A stretch of DNA of 64,000 bases, from the NCBI GenBank assembly GCA_037179385.1, contig CM074188.1, positions 21,841,318-21,905,317 of the forward strand, given 5' to 3'. Shown in pieces: positions 1 through 11,702 of this stretch. This DNA comes from Holothuria scabra. Lineage: Eukaryota > Echinodermata > Holothuroidea > Aspidochirotida > Holothuriidae. The notes under the pieces are model-generated. The model did not search any database and was not told the DNA's origin. It saw only the letters and a list, made by a program, of their open reading frames with translations. How positions within the stretch are numbered: position 1 is the stretch's first letter; every line of letters begins with the position of its first letter. Made by a program: the position numbers and the translations under genes.

Positions 1-343
1 CAGCATCTTTTACCAAAATATGATAATGTTCTCACCATTTGGGGATAACTTGACTATATTTGGCCTCACTGTAAAATATGCTATGCAAAAAAGAGGTCAT
101 ATTAACATTGTCTTTAACTATACAAGCATGTCATGTGAGTTTTTCAAGAAGAACATTTCAAATTATTGAATAATAGGCTAATCTGATGGAAATGAATGAA
201 TTTCAGAAAATATTAAATATCGCACCAATGAAACCAGCTGTGCAAATGAGAGCTGTATTGAGTAGAATTTATTTTCCAATTTCTAAAATATATTCTTGTA
301 TTTCTAGACTTTAGTAACCTTAAATACCTGTTCTGTTTGAAAG

Positions 344-500
344 GGTGTTTGGGTCAAGTGGTGGAGCATCTGTCTCTTACCCTGAAGGTCTTGGTTTCAA
401 GATGGTGTCCCATGTGGGTTTGGGTTGTAGAATATGCCGACAGTATTTCCCGCCTGTCGAAAGAGGCGACTAAAGGGAAACCAAACTTGAACTTGAACCA
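344..500 (+). repeat. tRNA-headed SINE, family B
   Basis: The head GTTTGGGTCAAGTGGTGGAG resembles a tRNA A-box region and TTGGTTTCAAGATGG a decayed B box. The body has GGGTTGTAGAATATGCCGAC and the conserved CCTGTCGAAAGAGGCGACTA, followed by AACTTGAACTTGAAC. Related copies lie at 5228-5392, 13162-13262 and 18250-18830. Confidence 0.65.
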
Positions 501-633
501 TACTTGAAAATAAATTTAAACTCTGAACCTTTTATGGAGATGACTGCACACTGTATAGCACATTTGTGTTGAAGTGTCATTAAATCTCAACTAACCAACT
601 AACTCAAAGAGTCATTCCAAACAACTTGACACC

Positions 634-800
634 CATTGTGTGTGGCTTAGTTGCTTGAGCATGCAACTCTCACTTGAAAGGTCCAGGGTTGCATTCCCAG
701 TTGGGGTCATGCCAAAGGGTTTAAAAAATGGAACCTTCTGTCATTGTGTGCTGCTTGGCATAAGCAATGGAATTGCAATAAGAATCAGGAGAATCCAACT
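634..800 (+). repeat. tRNA-headed SINE, family A, 3'-truncated
   Basis: The tRNA-like head is TGGCTTAGTTGCTTGAGCAT with B-box remnant AGGGTTGCATTCCC. It is followed by the family A body (GGAACCTTCTGTCATTGTG, GCATAAGCAATGGAATTG). Confidence 0.6.
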
Positions 801-1158
801 CAACCTTTTGCCCAATGCATACAACAGAGTTTTAACAAATCACCCAATTTTGCGGTCAAGTTGAGTCATTTGCTACTTTTTAGTGTGACTCCAGTCAAGT
901 CAATGACTCGAGTCACTGTAATGTTTCTATGAGGTAAATCATGATACAATTCCTCGAGTCCTTTCCCTCTTGGAAATTTGTGACTGGAGTCATGACTTGT
1001 TACAACTCCAGCCTATAATTAAAAGAAAGGAATAAAAGTTTAAGCTACCCAGCACTGTAGTTCCTTGTCTGCTGCAGGTTTGTATGAGTCTGATGTAAAT
1101 CTCTTCACTCTCCTGCACTCTCCTACTAATTTTCTTTGATCTTATTTCTGATGTATAG

Positions 1159-1296
1159 CTTGTTGCCACAGAATCAGCTAAACTTGATCTAACTGATAGA
1201 ATTGAAGAATTAGAAGACCAGCTGAATTCTCTTCAATCTCACATTGACTCAGATTCAACTCAGGAACTTTCAAGAGCCCTTCATGACAAAGACCAG
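1159..1296 (+). CDS. Coiled-coil gene, internal exon a
   Basis: 138 nt, 46 codons, phase 0 at both ends. The acceptor is ATGTATAG and the donor CAG|GTATGTG. It encodes LVATESAKLDL through ALHDKDQ. An alternative acceptor CAG at 1170-1172 would shorten it by 14 nt and change the phase, so the upstream site is preferred. Confidence 0.8.
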
Positions 1297-4200
1297 GTAT
1301 GTGTTACATTTATAATATTAAAAAGATACTCTACATTCATTGATTCCTTGCCATCAGCAGGCAAGGAATCTATGGGATGGTGGTGTCTTGTGTGTGTGTT
1401 TGTGTGTGTGTGTGTGTTTGACACTTTGCTTGTAAATGCGATATCTCAAGGTAGGGATGTCAGATGCTTTTCATATTTGTTATGCAGATTTGTCATGGTG
1501 AGAGGAAGAAGCCTACTGTTTTTGGTACAGGTCAAAGGTCATTTGAGGTCACTTGCCATTAATTGCAAAAATGTCAAAAGTGGCTTGTAAACGCGATATC
1601 TCAAAATAGGAGTGACCGGTACTTTTCATATTTGGTATATAGATTTGTCATTTTGAGAGGAAGAACCCTATTATTCTTGACCAAGGCCAAAGGTCATTTG
1701 AGGTCACCTCAAAAACCTCTCAAATATGGCTTGCTAACACCATAAAACCCTTGTTTTTCGGTACAGACTAGAGGTCACATCAGGTATTCAGAGGTTGTGA
1801 GAGAATCGAAGAACCCTTTTCATTTTGGTTGATTTCAAAGGTCATCTGGGGTCGCTGGGGTTCAGAGTTTGTTGGGATTTGTAGGTTATCAACAGGATAT
1901 AAGTGTATTTTGATCTTTGTTAAATGAATCCTTTACATTCTGTTCCTAAATTGTATAGACAAATCTATCAAACTCTGTCAGTTTGAAAGAAAGAAGACAT
2001 TTGAGCGGCAAGGAATCACTAAGCCTTTTGTCTTCCTGGGTATACTAAAGGGATACTACTGTACAGGTCTCTTTACTTGTCCCTGTCACTGGTCAGGTGT
2101 CAGCCTGTTGACCAATATGCATGCACTCTGGTTTTGTCCTTTAACCTTGAGCCATGGGGGATTTCACCCCCTAGAACCTCCCCCTTGGCTGTGTGCCTGC
2201 AATTAATTACTCTTTTTGCCTTTTGTTTATTATCATAGGAAATAGAGACACTTCATGCCAACTTGGAGAAGCTATCTGGTGACCTAAGCACTGTGGTGAG
2301 TAGCATTTATTAAACTCTTCCATCCAATTAATTTGAGGTAACAATTAGGGATGTGTTGTAGAATTTTGGATTTTTTTTTGCTACCTATAAGAATTTGTGA
2401 TATTATCTGGTTAGCAGGAACTGCATACAACAGGAAAGGGAAATTAGCTTCTCCCTCACATCTTAATTTTCAGTTTAATCAATCATCCTCAAGAGGGTAA
2501 GGTTGCAAAACTTGATACAGAGCACCTTGTTATTAAGGATATTCCAAATGAGGTAGTTGCAGATTACAAGTACCTGGTAATAGTAATTGACAAAATGTTG
2601 AAATGTGTAAGGCCTCACCTCCATTGATTATGTAAAGTAAATTTCTTCAATGTAAGTCCAGATGTTATTGCCACTTCTTAAAGTAAGTACTATTATTTGC
2701 TCTGTCTCTACATACTGCATGATTTGTTGGTTTGGCAACACAGACAAAGCACAATTGAGAGTCATTGGAAGTATCATTAAGCATGTGGAAAGATCATTAA
2801 AAGAATACCCACAGTTGATGACGTCCATAAGTCACAGGTCCATCACAACTAAGTGAAAGTCATTGTAGAGTGACAAGGTTAAATTGGTTAGTTGGAGTTT
2901 CCAACCAATTAATTCAAGTCAAGGCGGTCACAGCCTTTTTTCCAGTTGTGGCTCACTGGTGTGTTTTCCCTACTCCCTTACGCTGAGCACCAAAAAAAAT
3001 GGCAGTAGGGTCTTACTGCTCTAATCTCTCTATGTTTATAACTTGAATATTTTATTTGACTGTGACATTACTGTTCTATTTGGTTTTATTGTCTTTATTT
3101 GTTATTTTACTGCATAGGTATAATTTCCGTGTTTGAGGATTTTATAAAGTCTATGTATGTATGTCTGTCTGTCAGTCAATCAATCAATCAATCCAATGGC
3201 TCTTTACAAAGAACAAAAAGTCAAGAAAAGGATTTCCTAAAAAGATAAGTTTTCAAACCATCCTTAAAAGAATTAATGGAAGACAACTGCCTAACATTGA
3301 CCAGTAGGGCATTCCAAAGCTTCGGACCGGTCATGCAAAAAGAATGATGCACAAAGGAATTGCTGGTTGGGGAGGAAACCATAAGAAGTAAACTTTTTTG
3401 AGATTTGGTAGAATAATGATAGGCTTAAAATTCAAGCACTTTGAATTCCAGTAATTTGATCGAGCAGAGAAAAGTGTTGTTTCATTTTCCAGTTACATGC
3501 CACCTGTGAAGGGTGCTTCAAAAACATGAGGGGACTCTGATTGTAACACGACACTTGTATTTTCCAAAGAAAAATTTACATATTAAAAATATAAGATTAG
3601 TCTCGTCACCTTCACGTAACCTTATCCCTTCTCTCACTTGAGTAAACTTCAAACAAACCTCAATTGGCAGAGTCAGATTGGCTCATTGGGGAGTATTTTA
3701 TAATTTGGAGGTTACTACGAGAGTCATTGTTTTTGTGAATACATTTTCATGGTAGGACTTTTAAAGCAATATTTCAGTAAGGATTTGAGAGGCTCGTACA
3801 TAAAAGAAAACATTTTTAATCACATGTAATTTAAACACCATTCCCATAGCTTTAATATTCATGGTGCAAGATATCCCTATTGGAAAAACTGTTTGTCTTG
3901 TCAAGGTTCAAGGTTACAAAATGTTATGTGAGACAAACAGGTTGCTTCCAAAAGAAGATTTTTTTTTTACTTTGGCTTCAGTAATTTGAGAAAATAGAAC
4001 ATTGATTAGCTTTCATCATTCATTGAGAATGAACTTTTTTATGAGTAAAGTTATACAAGTTGAAAAGTGTCTGCATATTTCATTTAAATTTGTTGAGATT
4101 GTCAAGATACGAAAGATGTGCAATATTCCTGCCATTATGACATTGAACATTTTCCCATAAGGCAATGTACTCCTGTGACATAGATATTTTCTCCAAAACT

Positions 4201-6345
4201 TCAAATGCACCATGCTATTTGTAAGAACTTTGCATCAACGATAAAATTGAAATAGTTCTTGAAAGTTGCATTTTCTCACCATCACACTCTTCCGAGTCTG
4301 AGTTTGGACATACTTTTATCAGGATATTGAGTTCATGAAGCAATCTTCCAGTAAAAATTTATTTCACTTTTTCTTTTTTGTTGAATCTTTGAACATGTCC
4401 TCCTTCCATCAAGTATCATCTATTCCTGATTTGCATGTGCTATACTTCTTCCTTTCTTTCAGAAAACAAAATATCGTGAAAAATTGAAATCTATGAAGTC
4501 AGCATTAGTTGAAACAAAACAAGAATACTCTATGAAAATTTACCAGATGAAAGAAGAAATAAAAGGTCTGGAAGGTGAAAACTCAAGGCTCTCAGGTACA
4601 ACTCTGATATCTTTAAGAAAAGTAAAGCTGAAACTATTCATCAGCAATTTTTTAACAGTTTACACAGAAATGGTCCAGCTATACTTACAATTTTTTTACT
4701 GAGATATTTTTTTGTAAGATTTTTTTTTCATTTTTTTGCTAAGAGTCCAAAATTATCAGGCTATAAATGGATTTGGAATTGTGCCAGAGTGGTAGAGGTC
4801 CATTTCCAAGAGATTTTTGAAGGGCTGGTTGGCCATACTTCAATTTCGATTATTTCTTCTCAATCAGTATCACAGTGTTCCCCATCCTTCTGTCATTTGG
4901 CTTGTGACACTGGTCAGAATTTGCAGTTAATGAATACATTTGAAAACTGGTTTTCTGTAGCATTGGTCAAAACCTTTACAAAGTAGGGAAAAAGAAAAAA
5001 AACAAGTCCAAGGACCTTATCCCACTGTTGGTTACCAGATATAGCTCATAGAAGAAAATAAGAAAAGAAAATGTCTGTCTGAGGTTTCCTTCACGTACCT
5101 ATTGAACCTTTTGTTCTTAGTTAGTCAGTCAGTTAGTTCTTAGTTAGTCAGCCAGTTAGGTGAGGTACAACAACACACCGACACAGTTATGTTTTATAGT
5201 GTCAACTAAATAAAAAGGTACAGGTTAAATACAGTTTCAAAAGTTCAAGTTTGTGTTTCAAATGCAGTTCAAACTTGGTGCAAGTCCCTCTATTTAGTCA
5301 CCTCTCACAACAGAATGGAGGGGGGTGTGGATTCTGTGGGCATACCAACAACCTCTAGCCCAGCAGGGGACACCACTGTGTTAAAACTACATGTGTGTAT
5401 GTGTAGGAAACATAAAATCAATTAACGGAGTAGACGTATGTGCTGTAAGGCAGCCATGTGTGCAAATTGGCAGCTGGTTTCTCATGAATCATTATCAGAT
5501 ATGATGATATCTTTACAGCCTTCTTGAAGGTTGGTTTTGTCCACATTTGCATGTTTCATAGAAATTTTTCATTTCATGAAAGTGTTTGTTTCCTATGTTC
5601 AGGTAGTTGTAGGTGTCATTCCAAGTCTGTTGCCTCAGCTGACCTACAAGACAGCATTCCATCAGACACGGAGGAACAAATTTCAAATGATGTCGATCCA
5701 AGGAACAATTTAATTGTGGAACTCTCTAATCAAGTCAATCAACAGGAAGTATTGATAGAAGAATTGAGAGAACAGCTTAGGCAGAAAGATAAACTCTTAA
5801 AGTCTAGTACATTAGATGAAAAGCTGAAAAAGAGACCTACCTCAAACCATCATTCCTCTTCAGTTGAAGGTGGTTTTAGAGGAAAGAGTAAACATGTTAA
5901 ATCAGGACGTTCTTCTTCTGCTCATGAGAGAACAAGTCATTCTGACCTCTCACACACGAGTGATAACAGAAACGTTTTAAGGCATGGTAGTGCTGATGCT
6001 GTCAGGGAAAGGGTGTCAACTACCATGGTGACTGATAGACGTGAAATATCACTTAGGCAACATCATCAATCTGATGTGTTGAAAACAGACTTTGGAACAA
6101 AAAAGCACAAAAATGAGTTTGCCTCAGTCCCTGGAGCTGAGGATGTGAACTCTATCAGGAGAAGGGATGCAATCACACCTGTCAGTGAGAATGTGAGCGA
6201 TAATATGAAGCAAGGTAGGACTAGAAAAAATACTAAAAGAAAGAGCCAACCAGTATCCCCAGCTACTGTAGATACATACTCTCTTGGAGACAGGGACCAT
6301 TTGTTAGATTTGGATGTAAAGAGGGACAGCTTTGGAATCAGTTAA
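1159..6345 (+). CDS. Coiled-coil protein of unknown function, C-terminal part (4 exons, 5' truncated by window)
   Basis: Four exons, 1159-1296, 2239-2295, 4463-4595 and 5603-6345, join in one frame (phases 0, 0, 1) with AG acceptors and GT donors, giving 356 residues and a TAA stop. The first ~110 residues are rich in E, K, L and Q with heptad-like spacing (for example DRIEELEDQLNSL and YREKLKSMKSALVETKQ), which indicates a coiled coil. A second short coiled coil (LIVELSNQVNQQEVLIEEL) lies ~40 residues into the last exon. The remaining ~180 residues are polar, rich in S, R, K, H and D, and look disordered, with a basic patch near GRTRKNTKRKS. No catalytic motif or membrane segment is visible. 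The N-terminus lies left of the window. I do not recognise the family. A centrosomal, ciliary or Golgi coiled-coil protein would be typical of such composition, but that is a guess. No clear AATAAA was seen just after the stop. Confidence 0.8.
1297..2238. other. Intron of coiled-coil gene
   Basis: Mostly occupied by the tandem-repeat module at 1342-2050. No other structure is seen in the rest. Confidence 0.7.
1342..2050 (+). repeat. Microsatellite-linked tandem-repeat module (HINE/Pearl-like), copy 1
   Basis: It begins with a hairpin (GATTCCTTGCC...GGCAAGGAATC) followed by a (TG)n tract at ~1389-1420. Two to three degenerate units of a ~140-bp repeat follow, carrying GATATCTCAA and AGGTCAAAGGTCA. 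It ends with GCGGCAAGGAATCACTAAGC. A hairpin, a microsatellite and a tandem core is the architecture of Helentron-associated HINE/Pearl elements; assignment to that group is inference. Confidence 0.5.
2239..2295 (+). CDS. Coiled-coil gene, internal exon b
   Basis: 57 nt, 19 codons (EIETLHANLEKLSGDLSTV), phase 0 at both ends. The acceptor is TATCATAG and the donor GTG|GTGAGT. The heptad pattern continues from exon a. Confidence 0.78.
2296..4462. other. Intron of coiled-coil gene
   Basis: Holds a minus-strand SINE family A remnant (2870-3012) and short (TATG/TCTG/TCAA)n runs at 3155-3196. 3200-3480 reads like decayed repeat. The rest shows nothing recognisable. Confidence 0.6.
2870..3012 (-). 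repeat. SINE family A, tail and body, inverted
   Basis: Reverse-complement matches to the family A body: CCAACCAATTAATTCAAG, TTTCCAGTTGTGGCTCACTG and AATGGCAGTAGG. Confidence 0.6.
4463..4595 (+). CDS. Coiled-coil gene, internal exon c
   Basis: 133 nt, entering in phase 0 and leaving one base of the next codon. The acceptor CTTTCTTTCAG has a good pyrimidine tract; the donor is TCAG|GTACAA. It encodes KTKYREKLKSM through ENSRLS. Confidence 0.8.
4596..5602. other. Intron of coiled-coil gene
   Basis: Contains an inverted SINE family B copy at 5228-5392 and short (GTTAGTCA)-type repeats at 5118-5160. Nothing else is seen. Confidence 0.6.
5228..5392 (-). repeat. SINE family B, inverted
   Basis: Reverse complement of the family B body: TTTAGTCACCTCTCACAACA, then CATACCAACAACCTCTAGCC. 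It ends with AAACTTGAACT-type repeats. Confidence 0.6.
5603..6345 (+). CDS. Coiled-coil gene, terminal exon
   Basis: 743 nt from the acceptor TATGTTCAG to TAA. The single base left by exon c completes GGT (Gly) and the frame runs open to the stop. The open frame extends 79 nt upstream to an ATG at 5524, but the splice acceptor and matching phase favour 5603 as the start of real coding sequence. The C-terminal half is polar, low complexity and probably disordered. Confidence 0.8.
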
Positions 6346-7154
6346 TTGTCAAATATTTGTGAGTGTGTTGCAGAGTTGGGGCAAGAGTTTATTGTTATGA
6401 GTAAGGGTTAAATATATTGAAATTGAATTAATTACTTACAATTCAAAAACTTTTAGTATAAGAACATACCTACTCTCACATGAAAGAGGAATTGTGCATG
6501 TCTCTTTACACGAGTACTCGGTTCAAATCTGGTGGTTTGTCTTGCTTCTGAAAACTTTTGAACAGTGGTTTAAATCTACTTCCATTTCTACAAGCTCAAA
6601 CAAATGTGCTATAGTGTTTTATGAACTTTCATTTTAATGCTGATGAATGTTTTGCTTTGCTTTCACAAACTGCAGAGTATGGGTACAAATCTGTCCAGAC
6701 AAGTACCAATACAAGCAAATAAGGCTTGTTGTGTATTGCAAACAAACACTTCAGTAGGCAGACGCAGATCCAGATATTCCAAAAAAGGGGGGGGGGGGCT
6801 GACTTAAGAGAAAGCAAGAGTATGAGGGAATTGCCCTGCTAATTCCCCATATGTTTTACTGTTGATGTGGCCCAAAAAGGAGGGCTGAGGCCCACCCCCC
6901 CCTTGTATCCGTGCCTGGTTGGTGTAATATTAGCTATCCTCACAAGTACAAGCAACATAGCAACATATATGTAAATGTACTCTTTACAAGCCTGGTTGGT
7001 TGTTTGGAAAATTAAATGTGTAGTCTAGACAGGAAAGATGTGACCAGTTTTAGTTTTAAAATTGTAGCATCAGAGAGTCTATTGGCTTATCAGAGTTTTG
7101 TTACTACTGTACTAACCACTGATAACAGTATATCACGTTTACAAGTATAAATAG

Positions 7155-7435
7155 ACAGGGTTTCCATGCAGTAGCGAAAAAAGGAAAATTCTCTGGAAAA
7201 AGTCAGGAATTTTATCATGGTCATGAAAATGCTTGAACTTTTGGGTGTTTGGAAGAATTCCCGTAGGGTCTTTAGCTTTAAACCTCACACTTTTTGTACT
7301 GAATGTGCAAAACAGGCCGTGTTAGACAACATTCTTTTTTCTTTGAATTCAGAGCTAAATATTTCCATTTTAACCTTCAAAAAGTCTGGAAAGGGTCTTG
7401 AATTTTTGTAAGTATTTTCAAAGTGTGGGAATCCT
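7155..7435. repeat. Possible short hAT-like remnant with GGGTTTCC / GGGAATCC ends
   Basis: The ends CAGGGTTTCCATGCAGT and GTGTGGGAATCCTG form a loose inverted repeat. The inside has several GGAAA/CTGGAAA motifs typical of such non-autonomous elements. I could not find a clean target-site duplication. Confidence 0.3.
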
Positions 7436-8926
7436 GAGTAGATAGCTTCTCTCAGTTTGAACTCGTAGCATTCTGTACATGTTATGTGGAAGAATGGCAC
7501 CATTGGCAGTCTCGTCTGAAATATGAGTGACATAAATCCCTTTGTGACAGCTGTTTGTCATCTGTTATATTGAAATATTAAAACAGATGTTCATCTGATT
7601 GCTTCTTTGGTTTCCATCGCTTTTCCCCAAGTGTATTCTGGTATCCTGTCATTCTCCTAAGCAATTGATCAACACTACTAATCTGAAAGGAAGTCATAAC
7701 TTTACAATACGCATTGACTCTTCAGACTTAATGTATGGTGCAAAGGCATCCAGTGTTTGAAACATCTTTAAATTGTATTTCACAAAATCACTGCATTTTA
7801 ACAACCTTGTAACATATGACCCTGACTACATGTCATGTTTACACAAAGTTTTCTATAAGGGGGGAAAATGGAATTTCACCTGTTTGTCTTGCTTATGGGC
7901 ACTGACCTAAATTTTTTTTTTTTATATTTGTATGAGACTTGGTTCAAATGAATTATATATTATTCATTTTTAAGAATAATATTGAAAACAGTAAAACTTG
8001 TATTATACACTTTTTTGTCGGAAAGAAAAAGTTTTTAATCATGACCTTCATTTTACTTCCAAGCAAGTTTAAGTAGATCAGAAAGGTAAATATCTAATTA
8101 TTTATTTCCTCTTTCCTGTGCATTTTAAATGTTTTTCCAATGAGGTGATGCACTCTGTCACTAAGGCCACTGAAGGCTTGGTAATGGCATGCATGCTACG
8201 AAATACAGTTGCTAAGTCTGTCAGGGTCAGGTTCTGTGTACATCTTACCCAAGAAAGGTGTCAAATTCTTTTGTTAGTTTTATAGCAACAAGGTACTGGA
8301 GTGGGAAAGGGGTGGAAAAATATGCTTTGGGGGGATTTCTTTTGGGGTGGGGTGTGAGTGGGGCATACTTAAATAAATTGGTAATTTTAAATGTTCCACC
8401 AAGGGGAGTACAATTTTTTTCTAGTATAATCATGTCTTCATGTTTGCACTGCATCTCTTGAGTGCACTGAAAATTATTGAAATTTGCATTCAAGTTCTAA
8501 CTTCAAATGCATCTTCCAGAGCCAATGAATTTTGATTTTTGGTGGAAAGGTTGGTTAAAAGTGAAAGCATGCAATGTCCCCTCCCCAGGTTGAAACAGCT
8601 AAATTTTTTGAAGCCTTTCATCATTGAAAAATTTTGTATAATCTAGACTATTACAAAAATCTACAGTTTATGACAGTTACATTGTATGACATATTCAAAA
8701 AATAGCATGGCTCTGATTGGTCAATGCACAAAGTGCTCATTACAGGAGATAATTCACAGTAGTGTGTGGATTTCACTTTCAGAAATCAAAACTCAGCACA
8801 GGAAGCCTATAGCTTTATCTGAGAGGTATACTAGACTAGAAATTTTGCTTACTTTGTAGGAGGGGCTAGAAGTTAACTTACTTTGGGAAATTTTATCAAT
8901 TTGTTTACCATTATTTTCTGATTTTT

Positions 8927-10650
8927 GGTTCCTTGTGTAACAAAGGAACCTATGCAGTCACCTTGGCATATGTATGTGTGTGTGGGTGTGTGTACGTGTG
9001 TGTGTGTGTGTGTGACGGATCGGAATGCGAGGTATGTGGTGCGATAACTCAATAACCGAGTGATCAATTTTTTTCAAACTTGGTATGTATGTACATGTTG
9101 TGGAGTAGATGTGCCCTATCGTTTTTGGTGGAGGTCAAAGGTCACTGGTGATCACCAGAGGCCAAAAACTGAATTTCTGTTAGTAGCTGTAACTCAGTAT
9201 CCGTTGTTCAAGCAGTGGCATCATTTTAGGATAAGTTAGATTGGTAGGAGGTGAAAATGTTGGTACATTAACCAAAATAATTGGAAAGGGTCAAAAGGTC
9301 AAAAAGTAATGTTTATTGATATCTTGCCACTGAAACATTTTAGAGGGGTGGTGTAATGGAGATTTGTGTTCGTCTAAGTGAAATGCATGTGATGACCTCA
9401 CTTGACCTCATTTGACCTTTTTGACCTTTGTGACTTTTTTGTGACGTCAAGATTTGTCTTGATCAGACGAACCAAAAAGGCTATTACACTACCCTCCTAC
9501 AATGTTCGTTACTTGAGTTACTGACATTTAAATGACAGGCTAGTGTGTACATGTAGGTCATATGTAGGCCTATTGCAATGCCAGGTATGCGGTGCAATTA
9601 CTCAATAACCAAGTAACATAGTGGAAATAATGGAAAGTTGTGTTCGTCTAAGTAAAGTGCACGTGAAGACTCTTTGGGTCTTTGTTCAATTGGTTTAAAA
9701 GTCCAGCTGAAGTTTAATGCCTTTAGACAAATGCAAGGTATAAAAGAAAAGAAGAATTATAACCCCCTCTCAGTCTAAAAGCAGTTTAGTTAACAATCAG
9801 GACAGTAATGCAATTATTATTAAAAACAACCTTTTCCTCACATACAGTATTGAATAAAGTTATTCACAGTGCAAGCTAGGATTCCAATTTCAATAGTAAA
9901 ATATGAAAGCAGTTTCTCTTCTTTACCTCTGCTTTTACCCAAGGGACTACAATGCTGTTTCTAACACCCTCTTTAGGTTAAAAGGTCAAGTTGAAAGTCA
10001 CTTATTAGATTCTACAGAGCTATGTTTGTTTCTTGGTCTTCTAGCCAGATTGTGAAGAAGAAATTGGTGGTAATAAATCACTATCGGGCTGCCTTTAGTA
10101 GCAGAATTGTGGGCTTTTCCTTATTTTTGCTTTTCAGGCAAACACATTGGGTAGTCTAAAGGACAACCATGACATAATTTCTAGTCATCCATCATAAATT
10201 TTGGTGGTCAGGAATGACCAGATGACTGTTAAATTTCTTTGGTGCAGAAGAGACTGTGTTTATTTAAAATCAGTTTTGATCTACTTTGACTGTATTTGAC
10301 CTTTGTGACTTCTTTTTAAGGTCTGGATTTGAATTGTTGAGATTGACCAAAAAGGCAATTAACTAACCTCCTATACTACCCCAAACTCAAGTAAATGACA
10401 TTTTAGTGAAAGGTGATGAATGTATTTGTCGCATGGAAGTGGGCAGTGTGCAGTGTGATAATTTGAAAAGTTTAGTGTTCCATTTCTCTCAAACGGCAAG
10501 TGCTTGTATGATTTTGAAATTTAATATGCCCCTATGTTTTTGGGTGATGGCCAAAAGTCATTGGGGTTAAAGGTGCAAATTATGCCTTACCTTGGGACTA
10601 CCTTAATACAATATCATCTTTAATGCAAGGAACCATAGTGCTCTTGGGCT
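8927..10650 (+). repeat. Microsatellite-linked tandem-repeat module, copy 2
   Basis: A hairpin at 8927-8950 (GGTTCCTTG / CAAAGGAACC) leads into a (TG)n tract to ~9015. Degenerate ~140-bp units follow with CGATAACTCAATAACC and a perfect AGGTCAAAGGTCA at 9132-9144. The right end GCAAGGAACCATAGTGCTC mirrors the left hairpin arm. The architecture is the same as at 1342-2050. Confidence 0.5.
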
Positions 10651-11702
10651 CTTGTTTCAATTATTATACTCCTTTTTACAGGTGTTCAGCTTGAAAGTTC
10701 TTCCTCAAGAAATGTATTTCCATTTTGTTGAAAATATACAACAGTTGAATTTTTGCTTCATTGTTTGACATTAGGACATTAGGACAAGAGGCTGTCTATG
10801 GTTGCTTGGCAACTGTTTCATTTGCCAAACAAGTTGTAATTTCAGAGGTTCTTGTGAAAATGATCTCCGTTACAAACTTGTATAGGGCGGCAGTTTTGTT
10901 ATAAGCTGTTTGAGAATGGGTGTCTTTGAGGTGTGGCGAAAAAGTGAACTGTTAAGAGTCAGGTATTTTGAATCAGGATTTCCATTTGCCAGATTGAATG
11001 GTAGCATATGTATTTTGATATTTATTTAAATTGCACTTACATTAGGCTTACTTCCCCCTCAGAGGGTAAACCTGTATTTTGGGGCCTTTTTCAGTTTTTT
11101 TCTACCTTGTTAGTTGTGCATTACAATAACATCTCTCTTGCCCAGTTGCCCATAAAATTGCAGATAGAGTTCCAGTAGCTACCCTTCTTCAAGTAACTAT
11201 ACTGCGACTACACAAGGAAGCACTGTGCTGCTTCTCTGCATGTCTAGTCAATGAACAAAGCGGTCAGTGGGACATCTGAGAATGTTTTACACTGGACTAA
11301 ATAAACAGTGATGGTACCATATGGATATTATAAGGTCAGTTTTCCCTGAGACTTTGTGTCAGTATTCATGAAAAGTACAGTACTTTTCATATGATTGTTT
11401 AAGATACTACTCTTCCAGAAAGAATTTGTTTAGCAATGATGTCAACAAACAGATACTGTTAAATGCTTCCTATCTGACCTGTGTATGCAGTGTGTATTAA
11501 AAGTGAGTTAGGTATGAGAAAAGGATTTTGGTGGGAGATTTATGTCAACTGATGTTTCTTATGCACCTTGCAACAGTACTATTAATATAGTTAATTGCTT
11601 GGTATGTTTTGGTTCCAAATAGAATATGTCATTGCAATACAAAATGAGCTGAAGTAATTATTTCTTATTCCTAGGAAATATGTCTTCAGCCATCATCATG
11701 TC

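Noticed and set aside
5524..5602. ATG at 5524 as the true start of the terminal coiled-coil exon frame
   Set aside because: The acceptor at 5602/5603 with exact phase to the upstream exon explains the coding region; upstream residues are intron translation.
7155..7435. Complete hAT element
   Set aside because: Loose inverted ends but no matching 8-bp flanking repeat; kept only as a low-confidence remnant.
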